DNA of 64,000 nt from Nocardia neocaledoniensis (GTDB taxonomy: Bacteria; Actinomycetota; Actinomycetes; Mycobacteriales; Mycobacteriaceae), in NCBI RefSeq assembly GCF_003182135.1, contig NZ_QGTL01000003.1:124001-188000 (forward strand), in the 5' to 3' direction. The notes under the pieces were generated by a model, which saw only the letters and a list, made by a program, of their open reading frames with translations, was not told where the DNA came from and ran no database searches. Below are positions 8,843 to 16,500 of this stretch, in pieces (positions within the stretch are counted from its first letter, which is position 1; each line of letters starts with the position of its first letter). The position numbers and the translations under genes were made by a program.

Positions 8843-9172
8843 ATGCCAAAGATGTCGGCCGATGCCGAGGGCATCATCGCCTACAGCGCGACAGCCGAAG
8901 TCATGGCCACCGACCTGGCGACAGCGGCCGCGGGCTCGGTAGCCTCCGATCCCACCGTGCTCGGCCCCATCATGGGCCTGATCGGCGGCGACTTCGTGGC
9001 CGCCTACTCCGCGGCGCACGCCGGTCACGTCGCCGCGATCGCCCAGCTCTCGGCCGTGATGGCCAGCATGGGCGCCGCCACCGCGGGCGCGGCGACCACC
9101 CTCGTCGACACCGACCTCAACAACGCGGCGCCGATCACCGCGCTGACGGGCGACATCGGGACCGGCGCATGA
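8843..9172 (+). CDS. EspC-like type VII secretion-associated small protein
   Basis: 109-residue Ala-rich helical protein resembling the EspC/DUF2580 family of ESX-associated proteins: one hydrophobic helical region, the GPIMGLIGGDFVAAYSAAHA segment (residues ~41-60) and a C-terminal DTDLNNAA stretch. There is no signal peptide. It opens a four-gene operon whose second member carries a WXG-like and an NlpC/P60 domain, which supports a link to type VII secretion. A GGGGGAAG ribosome site precedes ATG 8843, and the stop overlaps the next start (ATGA). The assignment rests on size, composition and context, so it is moderate. Confidence 0.6.
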   Translation: MPKMSADAEGIIAYSATAEVMATDLATAAAGSVASDPTVLGPIMGLIGGDFVAAYSAAHAGHVAAIAQLSAVMASMGAATAGAATTLVDTDLNNAAPITALTGDIGTGA

Positions 9173-10299
9173 TCGACCTCAGCGGGCTGGCCCAGCCGCT
9201 CTACGACCTGCTGTCGAGCTTCGGCCTCAACGTCTCCGGCACCGGCGGCGCCTCCGACGGTCTGCGCTCGACCTCGACCAATCTCGACCAGATCTATCAA
9301 CTCGGCCGCACCGGCATCAACAACGTGAACACCGCGTGGGACGGCCAGGCCGTCGACGCGGCCACGGCCAAAGCCCTGCGCGTGCAGAACTCCTCGGCCA
9401 ATCTGTCCGACACCGGCAACGAGATGGCGACCGTGGTCGACCAGGCCGCCGCGTACGTGGAGACCGGGCAGAAGGACCTCGACACCATCGTCAACTCGTT
9501 CCTCAGCGATGTGTCCGCGCTCAGCCCCACCCTCGGCACCCCGGTCGGGCTGGCCGCGGTCGTGAGCTCGGCGATAGACCACATCGGCCAGGGACTCGGC
9601 GTCGTCGGCCGCGTGCAGGACGAGCTGGGCACCCAGACCGCCGCGATCCAGGAGCTCACCCCAGCGCCGTCGAGCACCTCGCTGGCGAGTGTGTCCTCGG
9701 GCGCGAGCGGCCTCGCCTCGACGGCGTCCAGCCTGCTCTCCGGCAGCGGCAGCACGGTGCTCAGCGCGGTGTCGTCCGGGTTGTCCACCGCCATGAGCGG
9801 CACCTCGAACGGGTCGAAGACGGCCACCTCGGGTGGCAACAACGGCAGCAAGACCTCGACCGGCTCGTCGGCGGGTTCCTCGACCGGCTCCGCCGACGGC
9901 ACCGGCGTCAAGATCACCCTGCCCGACGGGAGCGTGGTCGAGGCGCCCAACGAGGAGGCCGCCACTGCGGTGCGCTCGGCCATCAGCGCCGTCGGCACGC
10001 CGTACGTGTGGGGCGGCAACACCCCGGGCTCCGGCATCGACTGCAGCGGGCTCACCAAGTACGCCTACGGGGAGGCCGGGGTGGAGCTGCCCCGGCTCGC
10101 GCAGGAACAGCACATCGGACATCCTCAGGTTTCCCCCGGTGACCTCCAACCGGGCGACCTGGCCGTGTGGGACGGCCACGTCGCCATGGTGGTCGGCAAC
10201 GGGCAGCTCGTCGAGGCCGGTGACCCGGTCTCGATCAGTTCCATCCGAACGGAGAACAGTGGCATGGAGTTCTACGGCTTCTACAGGCCTACCGCATGA
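9169..10299 (+). CDS. WXG100-like protein with C-terminal NlpC/P60 peptidase domain
   Basis: 376-residue protein in three parts. Residues 1-150 are helical, with AWDGQ (Trp57-Gly59) resembling the W-x-G turn of WXG100 proteins. Residues ~165-245 are a Ser/Thr/Gly-rich linker. Residues ~262-376 form an NlpC/P60 (C40) domain with catalytic Cys292 in DCSGLT and His337 in WDGHVAMVVG, a fold that typically cleaves peptidoglycan stem peptides. No Sec signal peptide is present, so export through a type VII system is plausible. The start overlaps the previous stop and the stop overlaps the next start, indicating tight coupling. Probably an exported cell-wall hydrolase or effector. Confidence 0.75.
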   Translation: MIDLSGLAQPLYDLLSSFGLNVSGTGGASDGLRSTSTNLDQIYQLGRTGINNVNTAWDGQAVDAATAKALRVQNSSANLSDTGNEMATVVDQAAAYVETGQKDLDTIVNSFLSDVSALSPTLGTPVGLAAVVSSAIDHIGQGLGVVGRVQDELGTQTAAIQELTPAPSSTSLASVSSGASGLASTASSLLSGSGSTVLSAVSSGLSTAMSGTSNGSKTATSGGNNGSKTSTGSSAGSSTGSADGTGVKITLPDGSVVEAPNEEAATAVRSAISAVGTPYVWGGNTPGSGIDCSGLTKYAYGEAGVELPRLAQEQHIGHPQVSPGDLQPGDLAVWDGHVAMVVGNGQLVEAGDPVSISSIRTENSGMEFYGFYRPTA

Positions 10300-10649
10300 C
10301 CGGCACGCCGATCCCCGAGGTTCCCAATGTGGAGTCCGCGGTCAGCACCAACCGGTCGGGCACGATCTCGGTCCGCGCGACCAGCATGGGTCTGCCCATC
10401 GCGATCAAGTTCGAGCGCAGCGAATACCAGTACGGCGCGCAGGCGCTCGCCGATGAGATCCTGCGGCTGACCAGGCGTTCGACCATCGCCGCCGCCGCCA
10501 GGCTGCGCGAGATCTACAGCGAGCAGGCGCAGATCCCCGATCACCTGCTCGACCGGATGAACCTGCCGACCCGGCGCCAGGCGGTCGACGAGCTCGACCG
10601 CATCGACGACGCCGACACCGGCCAGACGAGTTGGATGAGGCCGCTGTGA
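10296..10649 (+). CDS. Uncharacterised protein of the WXG/NlpC operon
   Basis: 117-residue soluble protein I cannot assign. It has a beta-rich N-terminal half (SVRATSMGLPIAIKFER, residues ~25-41) and a helical half rich in Arg and Leu (ADEILRLTRRSTIAAAARLR). The layout of a short beta unit followed by a long helix recalls YbaB-type proteins, one of which is encoded next. Both ends overlap neighbouring genes (ATGA and GTGA), so it is almost certainly produced together with the NlpC/P60 protein; a chaperone or partner role is conceivable but unproven. Confidence 0.65.
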   Translation: MTGTPIPEVPNVESAVSTNRSGTISVRATSMGLPIAIKFERSEYQYGAQALADEILRLTRRSTIAAAARLREIYSEQAQIPDHLLDRMNLPTRRQAVDELDRIDDADTGQTSWMRPL

Positions 10650-10999
10650 GCGCGGAAATGGACGCCCTGGTCGCCGGGGTCACCGGCAAGCTCGAGGCGC
10701 TGGAGGCGGCGCTGTACGGCTTGAAGCAGGTCAACGGACGCTTCACCACCGAGGACGGGCTGGTCACCGCGGAGGTGAACAGTGACGGCGCCCTGGTCGC
10801 GCTGACCCTCGACGAAGGCATCACCGCCCTGGCGCCCGCCGAGGCCTCGCAGCTGATCCTGCACGCCTGCAAGCAGGCCACCGAGACGGCCGGTTCGGCG
10901 CGTTCCAACATCATTGCGACACTGAACGAATCGCTCACCGGGTCGGCGCCGCAGGCGTCGGAGCAATTGGCACCCGGGCCGGATAGTGCGCGGGGCTGA
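10646..10999 (+). CDS. YbaB/EbfC-family protein
   Basis: 117-residue protein with the YbaB/EbfC pattern: an N-terminal helix, then strands GLVTAEVNSDGALVALTLD (residues ~43-61), then a helix beginning ALAPAEASQLILHACKQA. Canonical YbaB binds DNA; divergent copies are common in actinobacterial ESX-like loci, where their role is unclear. GTG 10646 overlaps the previous stop; ATG 10631, five codons upstream in frame, is less likely because it overlaps further. Last gene of the four-gene operon. Confidence 0.65.
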   Translation: MSAEMDALVAGVTGKLEALEAALYGLKQVNGRFTTEDGLVTAEVNSDGALVALTLDEGITALAPAEASQLILHACKQATETAGSARSNIIATLNESLTGSAPQASEQLAPGPDSARG

Positions 11000-11006
11000 A
11001 GGTCGA

Positions 11007-11012
11007 TAGGCT
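11007..11012 (+). promoter_or_regulatory. -10 element TAGGCT, leaderless start of the Rv3311-like gene
   Basis: TAGGCT is followed by 7 nt and ATG 11020, so the acidic-protein gene probably has its own leaderless transcript despite following the operon by 20 nt. Confidence 0.55.
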
Positions 11013-11019
11013 TCGCGTC

Positions 11020-12267
11020 ATGGCTTCTGGAGACATCGTCCCGATCGAGCTCGGTCTGACCGATGGCGATCTCGTCACCCTGTGGGCACCGCGCTGGCGC
11101 GACGGTGACGACGAGTGGGAGGCGTTCCTCGGTCACGAGGACGACCTCTACGGATTCGAGTCCGTTGCGGAGCTGGCGGCGTTCATCCGCACCAACTCCG
11201 ACAACGATCTCGTCGACCACCCTGCCTGGGCGATCATCGCCGGGCTGTCGGCCGCCGAGCTGGAGCCGGAGGAGAACTTCAGCTTCGATCTGGTCGCCGT
11301 GCCCGAGCTCGCCGCGGGCGATCCGGACGTCGAGGTCGTCGGCGAGCTCGAGGACACCCTGGCGATGGTGCGCAACATCGGCGAGGTGTGCGAGCTCGAC
11401 GTGGTGACGAAGTTCTTCGGCTCCAACCCGGTGCTCGACACGTTGGCCGGCGGTGTGAACACCTACGCCGGCCGCGACGGTGAGGAGCTGTGGGACCAGA
11501 TCGGCGCCGCGATCGTCAAGGGCTGGGACGACGTGCTCGACGCGATCGACGGTGTGGTCACCACGCCCGAGGTCGACGCGGCCGCGGTCGCGGTCGCCGA
11601 GGCCGAGCTGCTGGCCGCCGAGGAGAACGAGGTCGACGCCGACGACGCCGCCGAGGAGGACGAGGAGTTCGAGCCCGTCGACCTCGACGCCGAGGACGAC
11701 GACGAGGACGAAGAGGACGATTCCTTCTGGCACGAGGTCGGCATCGACCCGGTCAAGATCGTCACCTCCGACGGCGAGCACTACACGCTGCGCTGCTACC
11801 TCGACGACGAGCCGATCTTCCTCGGCAACGGCCGCACCATCACCGTGTTCGGCTCCGAGCGCGCACTGGCGCGGTACCTGGCCGACGATCACGAGCACGA
11901 ACTGGCGCGGGTCTCCACCTTCGCCGACGTGCAGACCGCGGCGGTGGACGGCTCACTCGAGGTCGAGGTGACCGACGAGAACGTGTACGTGCTCACCGGT
12001 CTGGTCGACGACCTGGCCGAGGGCCCGGAAGCGGTCGACATCGAGCAGCTCGACCTGGCGGTCGAACTGTTCAGCGACGCGGCCGACTACGCCGACGACG
12101 ACAGCGTGGAACAGGCGCTGGCGCCGTCGAATCCGCTCGGCTGGTACGTCTCCTACCTGCTCAACCCCGACCCGAACCGGATGGCGCCGAACCCGCCGTT
12201 CGCCGCGGAGGCGCAGAGCTTCCGCGAGCTGCAGCGCGCCTTCGAAGCGCGGCTGACCAGCGAATAG
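11020..12267 (+). CDS. Acidic conserved protein (Rv3311 homologue)
   Basis: 415-residue cytosolic-looking protein of unknown function, homologous over its N-terminus to M. tuberculosis Rv3311 (LTDGDLVTLWAPRWRDG at residues ~13-29, then EWEAFLG and DLYGF). The centre (residues ~190-245) is a low-complexity run dominated by Asp and Glu, probably disordered. The C-terminal part is again globular (WYVSYLLNPDPNRM near residue 378). No signal peptide or membrane segment. Conserved position between upp and add suggests a core rather than acquired gene. Confidence 0.85.
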   Translation: MASGDIVPIELGLTDGDLVTLWAPRWRDGDDEWEAFLGHEDDLYGFESVAELAAFIRTNSDNDLVDHPAWAIIAGLSAAELEPEENFSFDLVAVPELAAGDPDVEVVGELEDTLAMVRNIGEVCELDVVTKFFGSNPVLDTLAGGVNTYAGRDGEELWDQIGAAIVKGWDDVLDAIDGVVTTPEVDAAAVAVAEAELLAAEENEVDADDAAEEDEEFEPVDLDAEDDDEDEEDDSFWHEVGIDPVKIVTSDGEHYTLRCYLDDEPIFLGNGRTITVFGSERALARYLADDHEHELARVSTFADVQTAAVDGSLEVEVTDENVYVLTGLVDDLAEGPEAVDIEQLDLAVELFSDAADYADDDSVEQALAPSNPLGWYVSYLLNPDPNRMAPNPPFAAEAQSFRELQRAFEARLTSE

Positions 12268-12273
12268 ACCGTG

Positions 12274-12303
12274 AAACGGGGTGGGCGCGAGCCCACCCCG
12301 TTT
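12274..12303. terminator. Bidirectional hairpin terminator between Rv3311-like gene and add
   Basis: AAACGGGGTGGGC and its exact reverse complement form a perfect 13-bp stem around a GCGA tetraloop, with A/T ends on both sides. It lies between two convergent stops, so it can serve both strands. Confidence 0.85.
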
Positions 12304-12306
12304 CCG

Positions 12307-13407
12307 TCAACCCACCAGCACCGCGTACCCGGGCTTGATCACCTCGTCGATGATCTCCAGCCGGTCGGGGAACGGGATGAACGCCGACTTCATGGCGTTG
12401 ATGGTGAACCGCTCCAGATCGCTCCAGCCGTACCCGAAGGTCGTCACGAGTTTGAGCATCTCCTCGCTCATGCTTGTGTCGCTCATCAGCCGGTTGTCGG
12501 TGTTCACGGTGACCCGGAAACGCAGCCGGGCCAGCAGGTCGAACGGGTGCTTGTCCAGCGAGGGCACCGCGCCGGTCTGCACGTTCGACGACGGGCACAG
12601 CTCCAGCGGCACCCGCATGTCGCGCACGTAGTTGGCGACGAGGCCGAGCTGAGCGTCCGCGATCTCGCCCCCTGGCACGCTGATGTCGTCGGTGATGCGC
12701 ACGCCGTGGCCGAGCCGGTCGCATCCGCAGAACGCCAGCGCCTCGTGGATCGACGGCAGGCCGAACGCCTCCCCCGCGTGAATCGTGAAGTGCGCGTGGT
12801 TGGCTCGCAGATATTCGAACGCGTCGAGGTGCCGGGTGGGCGGGTACCCGGCCTCGGCGCCCGCGATGTCGAACCCGCCGACGCCGCGATCGCGGAACCG
12901 CACCGTCAGCTCCGCGATCTCGCGGGAGCGCGCCGCGTGCCGCATGGCGGTGAGCAGGCAGGTCACCCGGATGCGGTGGCCCTGTTCGGCCGCGATGGCC
13001 TCGCCCTCGCGGAAACCCTCGATGGTGTGTTCGACGACCTCGTCGAGGGTGAGCCCCTTCTCCAGGTGCTGTTCGGGCGCGAACCGCACCTCGGCGTAGA
13101 CCACGCCGTCGGCGGCGAGGTCGATCGCGCATTCGCGCGCCACCCGGCGCAGACCCTCCGGGGTCTGCATCACGGCGACCGTGTGGGCGAAGGTCTCCAG
13201 GTACAGCTCCAGCGATCCGCTGTCGGCGGCGTCGCGGAACCACGCGCCGAGACTCTCGGCGTCGTGGGCGGGTAATTCGTCGTAGCCGCAGTCGGCGGCG
13301 AGCTCGAGCACCGTCGCGGGCCGCAGACCACCGTCGAGGTGATCGTGCAGCAGGGCCTTCGGTGCGCGTCGGATCGAAGCAAGGTCTAGGGGCGCCGGTC
13401 CAGTCAT
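12307..13407 (-). CDS. add: Adenosine deaminase
   Basis: 366-residue adenosine deaminase (Rv3313c homologue) converting (deoxy)adenosine to (deoxy)inosine, the substrate of pnp. Zinc-site motifs are HDHLDGG (residues ~21-27), [18 protein letters not shown] and, near residue 300, [11 protein letters not shown]. An open frame extends upstream, but ATG 13407 fits homologues and sits behind a leaderless -10. It converges with the Rv3311-like gene at a perfect hairpin. Confidence 0.96.
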   Translation of the reverse strand: MTGPAPLDLASIRRAPKALLHDHLDGGLRPATVLELAADCGYDELPAHDAESLGAWFRDAADSGSLELYLETFAHTVAVMQTPEGLRRVARECAIDLAADGVVYAEVRFAPEQHLEKGLTLDEVVEHTIEGFREGEAIAAEQGHRIRVTCLLTAMRHAARSREIAELTVRFRDRGVGGFDIAGAEAGYPPTRHLDAFEYLRANHAHFTIHAGEAFGLPSIHEALAFCGCDRLGHGVRITDDISVPGGEIADAQLGLVANYVRDMRVPLELCPSSNVQTGAVPSLDKHPFDLLARLRFRVTVNTDNRLMSDTSMSEEMLKLVTTFGYGWSDLERFTINAMKSAFIPFPDRLEIIDEVIKPGYAVLVG

Positions 13408-13413
13408 GTACTG

Positions 13414-13419
13414 ACGGTA
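13414..13419 (-). promoter_or_regulatory. -10 element TACCGT, leaderless start of add
   Basis: On the minus strand TACCGT is followed by CAGTAC and ATG 13407. The 223-bp gap up to the deoA stop holds no other feature I can support. Confidence 0.6.
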
Positions 13420-13630
13420 GCCGCAGACGCCGATCCCGTCAGCGAACTTCCCGCGTGGCAACCGTCTCGTCGACCGCCCGTCCCGCGACGGACTGCTGCG
13501 GGCCACCCGCGGTGCACCCACGCCCGTCACTCGATCAACGACCGCAGGCAGCTGCCTGGCGGGTACCTGAGAGCCAGACCGCAGTCGTGCCTCAGCGCCC
13601 GGGCGCCCCGATCGGCGCGCCGCCCCGGGT

Positions 13631-14920
13631 TCAGCCGATGCGGCCGAGGAACAGTTCGCCGGGTTTGAACTCGGAGGTCGCCTCGATGGTGACCGCGTCG
13701 GTGAGGGCGCTCGTCGCGGCCACGAAGGCATCCGGGGTGTCGGTGTGCAGGGTGAACAGTGGCTGGCCCGCCGTCACCGCGTCGCCGGGCTTGGCATGCA
13801 TGACGACGCCGGCTCCGGCCTGCACGCCCTCGCCCTGCCTGGCCCGGCCGGCGCCGAGCTTCCAGGCCGCGATGCCGACGTCCATGGCGTCGAGGCGGGT
13901 GAGGGTGCCGGTCGCGTCGGCGTGGACGGTTTCGGTGTGGCGCGCCGTGGGCAAGGTCGCGTCCGGGTCGCCGCCCTGGGCCTGGATCATCGCGCGCCAG
14001 TGGTCCATGGCGCGACCGTCGGCGAGGACCTCGGCCGGGTCGATGTGCAGGCCCGCCTGGGCGACCATCTCGCGGGCGAGCAGCAACGTCAGTTCGACCA
14101 CGTCGGCAGGGCCGCCGCCGGCGAGCACCTCGACCGATTCGGCGACCTCGAGCGCGTTGCCCGCGGTGCGGCCGAGCGGGGTGTCCATCGCGGTGAGCAG
14201 GGCGACGGTGTTCACCCCCGCGTCGCGACCGAGCTCGACCATCGCGGTCGCCAGCTCGCGCGCGCCCTCGACCGTTTTGAGGAAGGCCCCCGAGCCGACC
14301 TTCACGTCGAGCACCAGGGCGGCGGTCCCCTCGGCGATCTTCTTGCTCATGATCGAACTGGCGATCAGCGGGATCGACTCGACCGTGCCGGTGACATCGC
14401 GCAGCGCGTAGAGCCGCTTGTCGGCCGGGGCCAGGTCGGCGCCCGCGGCGCAGATCACCGCGCCGACCGCCGGGTCGGTCAGCATCTCGCGCATCCGGGC
14501 GACGGTGACGTCGGCCTGCCAGCCGGGGATCGATTCGAGTTTGTCCAGCGTGCCGCCGGTGTGGCCGAGCCCGCGCCCGGACAGCTGGGGCACCGCGGCG
14601 CCGCAGGCCGCCACCAGCGGGGCCAGCGGCAGGGTGATCTTGTCGCCGACGCCGCCGGTCGAATGCTTGTCGACGGTGGGGCGCGGCAGGTCGGTGAAGT
14701 CCATGCGGCTGCCGGAGCCGATCATGGCGGCGGTCCAGCGGGCGGTCTCGCGGCGGGTCATCCCCCGCCAGAGAATCGCCATGGCCAGTGCCGACATCTG
14801 CTCGTCGGCGACGATCCCGCGGGTGAACGCGTCCACCACCCAGTCGATCTGCCCGTCCGACAGCTCCCCGCCGTCCCGTTTGGTCCTGATGACCGATACC
14901 GCGTCGTGGCTGTTGCCCAT
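13631..14920 (-). CDS. deoA: Thymidine phosphorylase
   Basis: 429-residue thymidine phosphorylase (Rv3314c homologue), cleaving thymidine or deoxyuridine to base and deoxyribose-1-phosphate. The family signature [16 protein letters not shown] lies near residue 113, phosphate-binding [10 protein letters not shown] near residue 81, and VGSGAFLKT near 187. ATG 14920 starts 19 nt after the cdd stop on the same strand, so cdd and deoA form an operon acting in sequence: deaminated deoxycytidine feeds the phosphorylase. Confidence 0.95.
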   Translation of the reverse strand: MGNSHDAVSVIRTKRDGGELSDGQIDWVVDAFTRGIVADEQMSALAMAILWRGMTRRETARWTAAMIGSGSRMDFTDLPRPTVDKHSTGGVGDKITLPLAPLVAACGAAVPQLSGRGLGHTGGTLDKLESIPGWQADVTVARMREMLTDPAVGAVICAAGADLAPADKRLYALRDVTGTVESIPLIASSIMSKKIAEGTAALVLDVKVGSGAFLKTVEGARELATAMVELGRDAGVNTVALLTAMDTPLGRTAGNALEVAESVEVLAGGGPADVVELTLLLAREMVAQAGLHIDPAEVLADGRAMDHWRAMIQAQGGDPDATLPTARHTETVHADATGTLTRLDAMDVGIAAWKLGAGRARQGEGVQAGAGVVMHAKPGDAVTAGQPLFTLHTDTPDAFVAATSALTDAVTIEATSEFKPGELFLGRIG

Positions 14921-14939
14921 GGGCCCACTCAACCAGTGG

Positions 14940-15353
14940 TCACCCGCGTTCGCCAGCCTGACCGGCCGCGAGATCGTCGGGCCCGAACGCGTAGGGCAGC
15001 AGCTCGGCCAGCGGCTTGGGGCCCGCGGCGTGGTCGACGAGCAACTCGGCGCCGCCGTGCTCGTACAGCAGCTGCCGACAGCGCCCACACGGCATCAGGA
15101 TTTCGCCCCGGGAATCGGTCACCGAGACCGCGACGAGACGCCCGCCACCGGAACCGAATAAGTTACCGACGAGTACGCATTCGGCGCACAGGGTTAACCC
15201 ATATGAGACATTTTCCACATTGCATCCGCTCACAATTCGGCCATCCGCGGTGAGAGCCGCGGCGCCGACCGGGAAACCCGAGTACGGGGCATACGCCAGG
15301 CCCATAGCGTGAATTGCCTTGTCATGCAAGGTATTCCAGTCGATTTCGGGCAT
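14940..15353 (-). CDS. cdd: Cytidine deaminase
   Basis: 137-residue cytidine deaminase (Rv3315c homologue) turning (deoxy)cytidine into (deoxy)uridine. Zinc and catalytic motifs are NVENVSYGLTLCAE (catalytic Glu and first Cys ligand, residues ~46-59) and PCGRCRQLL (two further Cys ligands). ATG 15353 has GGAGG 6 nt upstream, which rules out the longer in-frame start. It leads the cdd-deoA operon and is divergent from sdhC. Confidence 0.96.
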   Translation of the reverse strand: MPEIDWNTLHDKAIHAMGLAYAPYSGFPVGAAALTADGRIVSGCNVENVSYGLTLCAECVLVGNLFGSGGGRLVAVSVTDSRGEILMPCGRCRQLLYEHGGAELLVDHAAGPKPLAELLPYAFGPDDLAAGQAGERG

Positions 15354-15432
15354 CACGAACCTCCAGCCGATACCGCCGAACGCGTCGGCGAAGCGCCCTC
15401 CGGACCAGTATCCGGCATTGAGAAAGGTAAAC

Positions 15433-15476
15433 CTAACTCGGCGGATTCGCACGCAACGCACGGCACGCCGAATTAG
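15433..15476. promoter_or_regulatory. Long-spaced inverted repeat in the cdd-sdhC intergenic region
   Basis: CTAACTCGGCG (15433-15443) and CGCCGAATTAG (15466-15476) are inverted copies with one mismatch, with 22 nt between them (33 bp centre to centre). The 290-bp region between divergent cdd and sdhC has no gene, so this is a candidate regulator site for the sdh operon. Confidence 0.4.
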
Positions 15477-15643
15477 TTCCGCGAAACAGAGAGGATTAGA
15501 GTCAGCCGAAGATCGGTTCAGGTTCCCGGCGGCGGGCCAGCGCTCGCGAACACAGCGCAGCCACCTGGGCATTTGCCTCTCCACGCACGCTGGCGTCGGA
15601 TCTGTGACCGGGTCCATCAACGACGTTGGAGGCACCGCACTCT

Positions 15644-16048
15644 ATGACCACGATAGAAGCTCCGGCTCCGGCCCAGCCGAAGCGGAAGACGCTGTACCGC
15701 GGCGACCCGGGCATGTGGTCCTGGGCTCTGCACCGGATCACCGGTGTCACCATCTTCTTCTTCCTCTTCGTGCATGTGCTGGACACGGCACTGGTCCGGG
15801 TCAACCCGAACACCTACGACCAGATCATCGAGACCTACAAGACGCCCATCGTGGCGCTGCTGGAGATGGGCCTCGTCGTCTGCGTGCTGTACCACGCGCT
15901 CAACGGTGTCCGCGTGATCCTCATCGACTTCTGGTCGCAGGGTCCGCGCTTCCAGAAGCAGATGCTGTGGATCGTGCTGGCCATCTGGGTCCTGGTCTCC
16001 GCCGCCGGCGTCGGCCGCCAGTTCTTCTACCTGCTGACGGAGCACTGA
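15644..16048 (+). CDS. sdhC: Succinate dehydrogenase cytochrome b556 subunit
   Basis: 134-residue membrane anchor subunit of succinate:quinone oxidoreductase (Rv3316 homologue). There are three predicted membrane helices; the first holds the segment ALHRITGVTIFFFLFVHV, with the heme b or quinone-pocket Ser/His/Arg positions typical of SdhC. ATG 15644 has GGAGG about 11 nt upstream, slightly long; TTG 15626 in frame is an alternative. First gene of sdhCDAB. Confidence 0.94.
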   Translation: MTTIEAPAPAQPKRKTLYRGDPGMWSWALHRITGVTIFFFLFVHVLDTALVRVNPNTYDQIIETYKTPIVALLEMGLVVCVLYHALNGVRVILIDFWSQGPRFQKQMLWIVLAIWVLVSAAGVGRQFFYLLTEH

Positions 16049-16049
16049 T

Positions 16050-16484
16050 ATGTCTGCACCTGTCCTCGGCAAGTCCTACGACCGCCCGGCCAGCCTGGAC
16101 GCGCCCCGCTCCCCGCGGGCCAAGTCGAACAGCAACTTCGAGAAGTACGCGTGGCTGTTCATGCGCTTCTCCGGCCTGCTGCTGATCGTGCTGGTGCTCG
16201 GCCACATGTTCATCATGCTGATGATCGACGGCGGCGTGAAGCGCCTGAACTTCGGCTTCGTCGCCGGTCGGTGGGCCAGCCCGTTCTGGCAGCTGTGGGA
16301 CCTGACCATGCTCTGGCTGGCCCAGCTGCACGGTGGCAACGGTCTGCGCACCGTCATCGATGACTACGCCCGCAACGACTCCACCCGGTTCTGGCTCAAG
16401 ACCATCCTCGTGGTCTCGATGATCCTGGTGATGGGCGTCGGCACGTACGTCATCTTCACCTTCGACCCCAACATCACCGGTTAG
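16050..16484 (+). CDS. sdhD: Succinate dehydrogenase hydrophobic membrane anchor subunit
   Basis: 144-residue second membrane anchor (Rv3317 homologue), three helices, with His in LVLGHMFIMLM as a likely heme b ligand. It starts one base after the sdhC stop. With sdhC it forms the membrane domain that passes electrons from the iron-sulfur subunit to menaquinone. Confidence 0.94.
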   Translation: MSAPVLGKSYDRPASLDAPRSPRAKSNSNFEKYAWLFMRFSGLLLIVLVLGHMFIMLMIDGGVKRLNFGFVAGRWASPFWQLWDLTMLWLAQLHGGNGLRTVIDDYARNDSTRFWLKTILVVSMILVMGVGTYVIFTFDPNITG

Positions 16485-16500
16485 GAACAGGCCACCTCGC

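Noticed and set aside
15428..15446. IdeR/DtxR iron box before cdd/sdhC
   Set aside because: Only about 12 of 19 positions agree with the TTAGGTTAGGCTAACCTAA consensus, and only one half-site is good.
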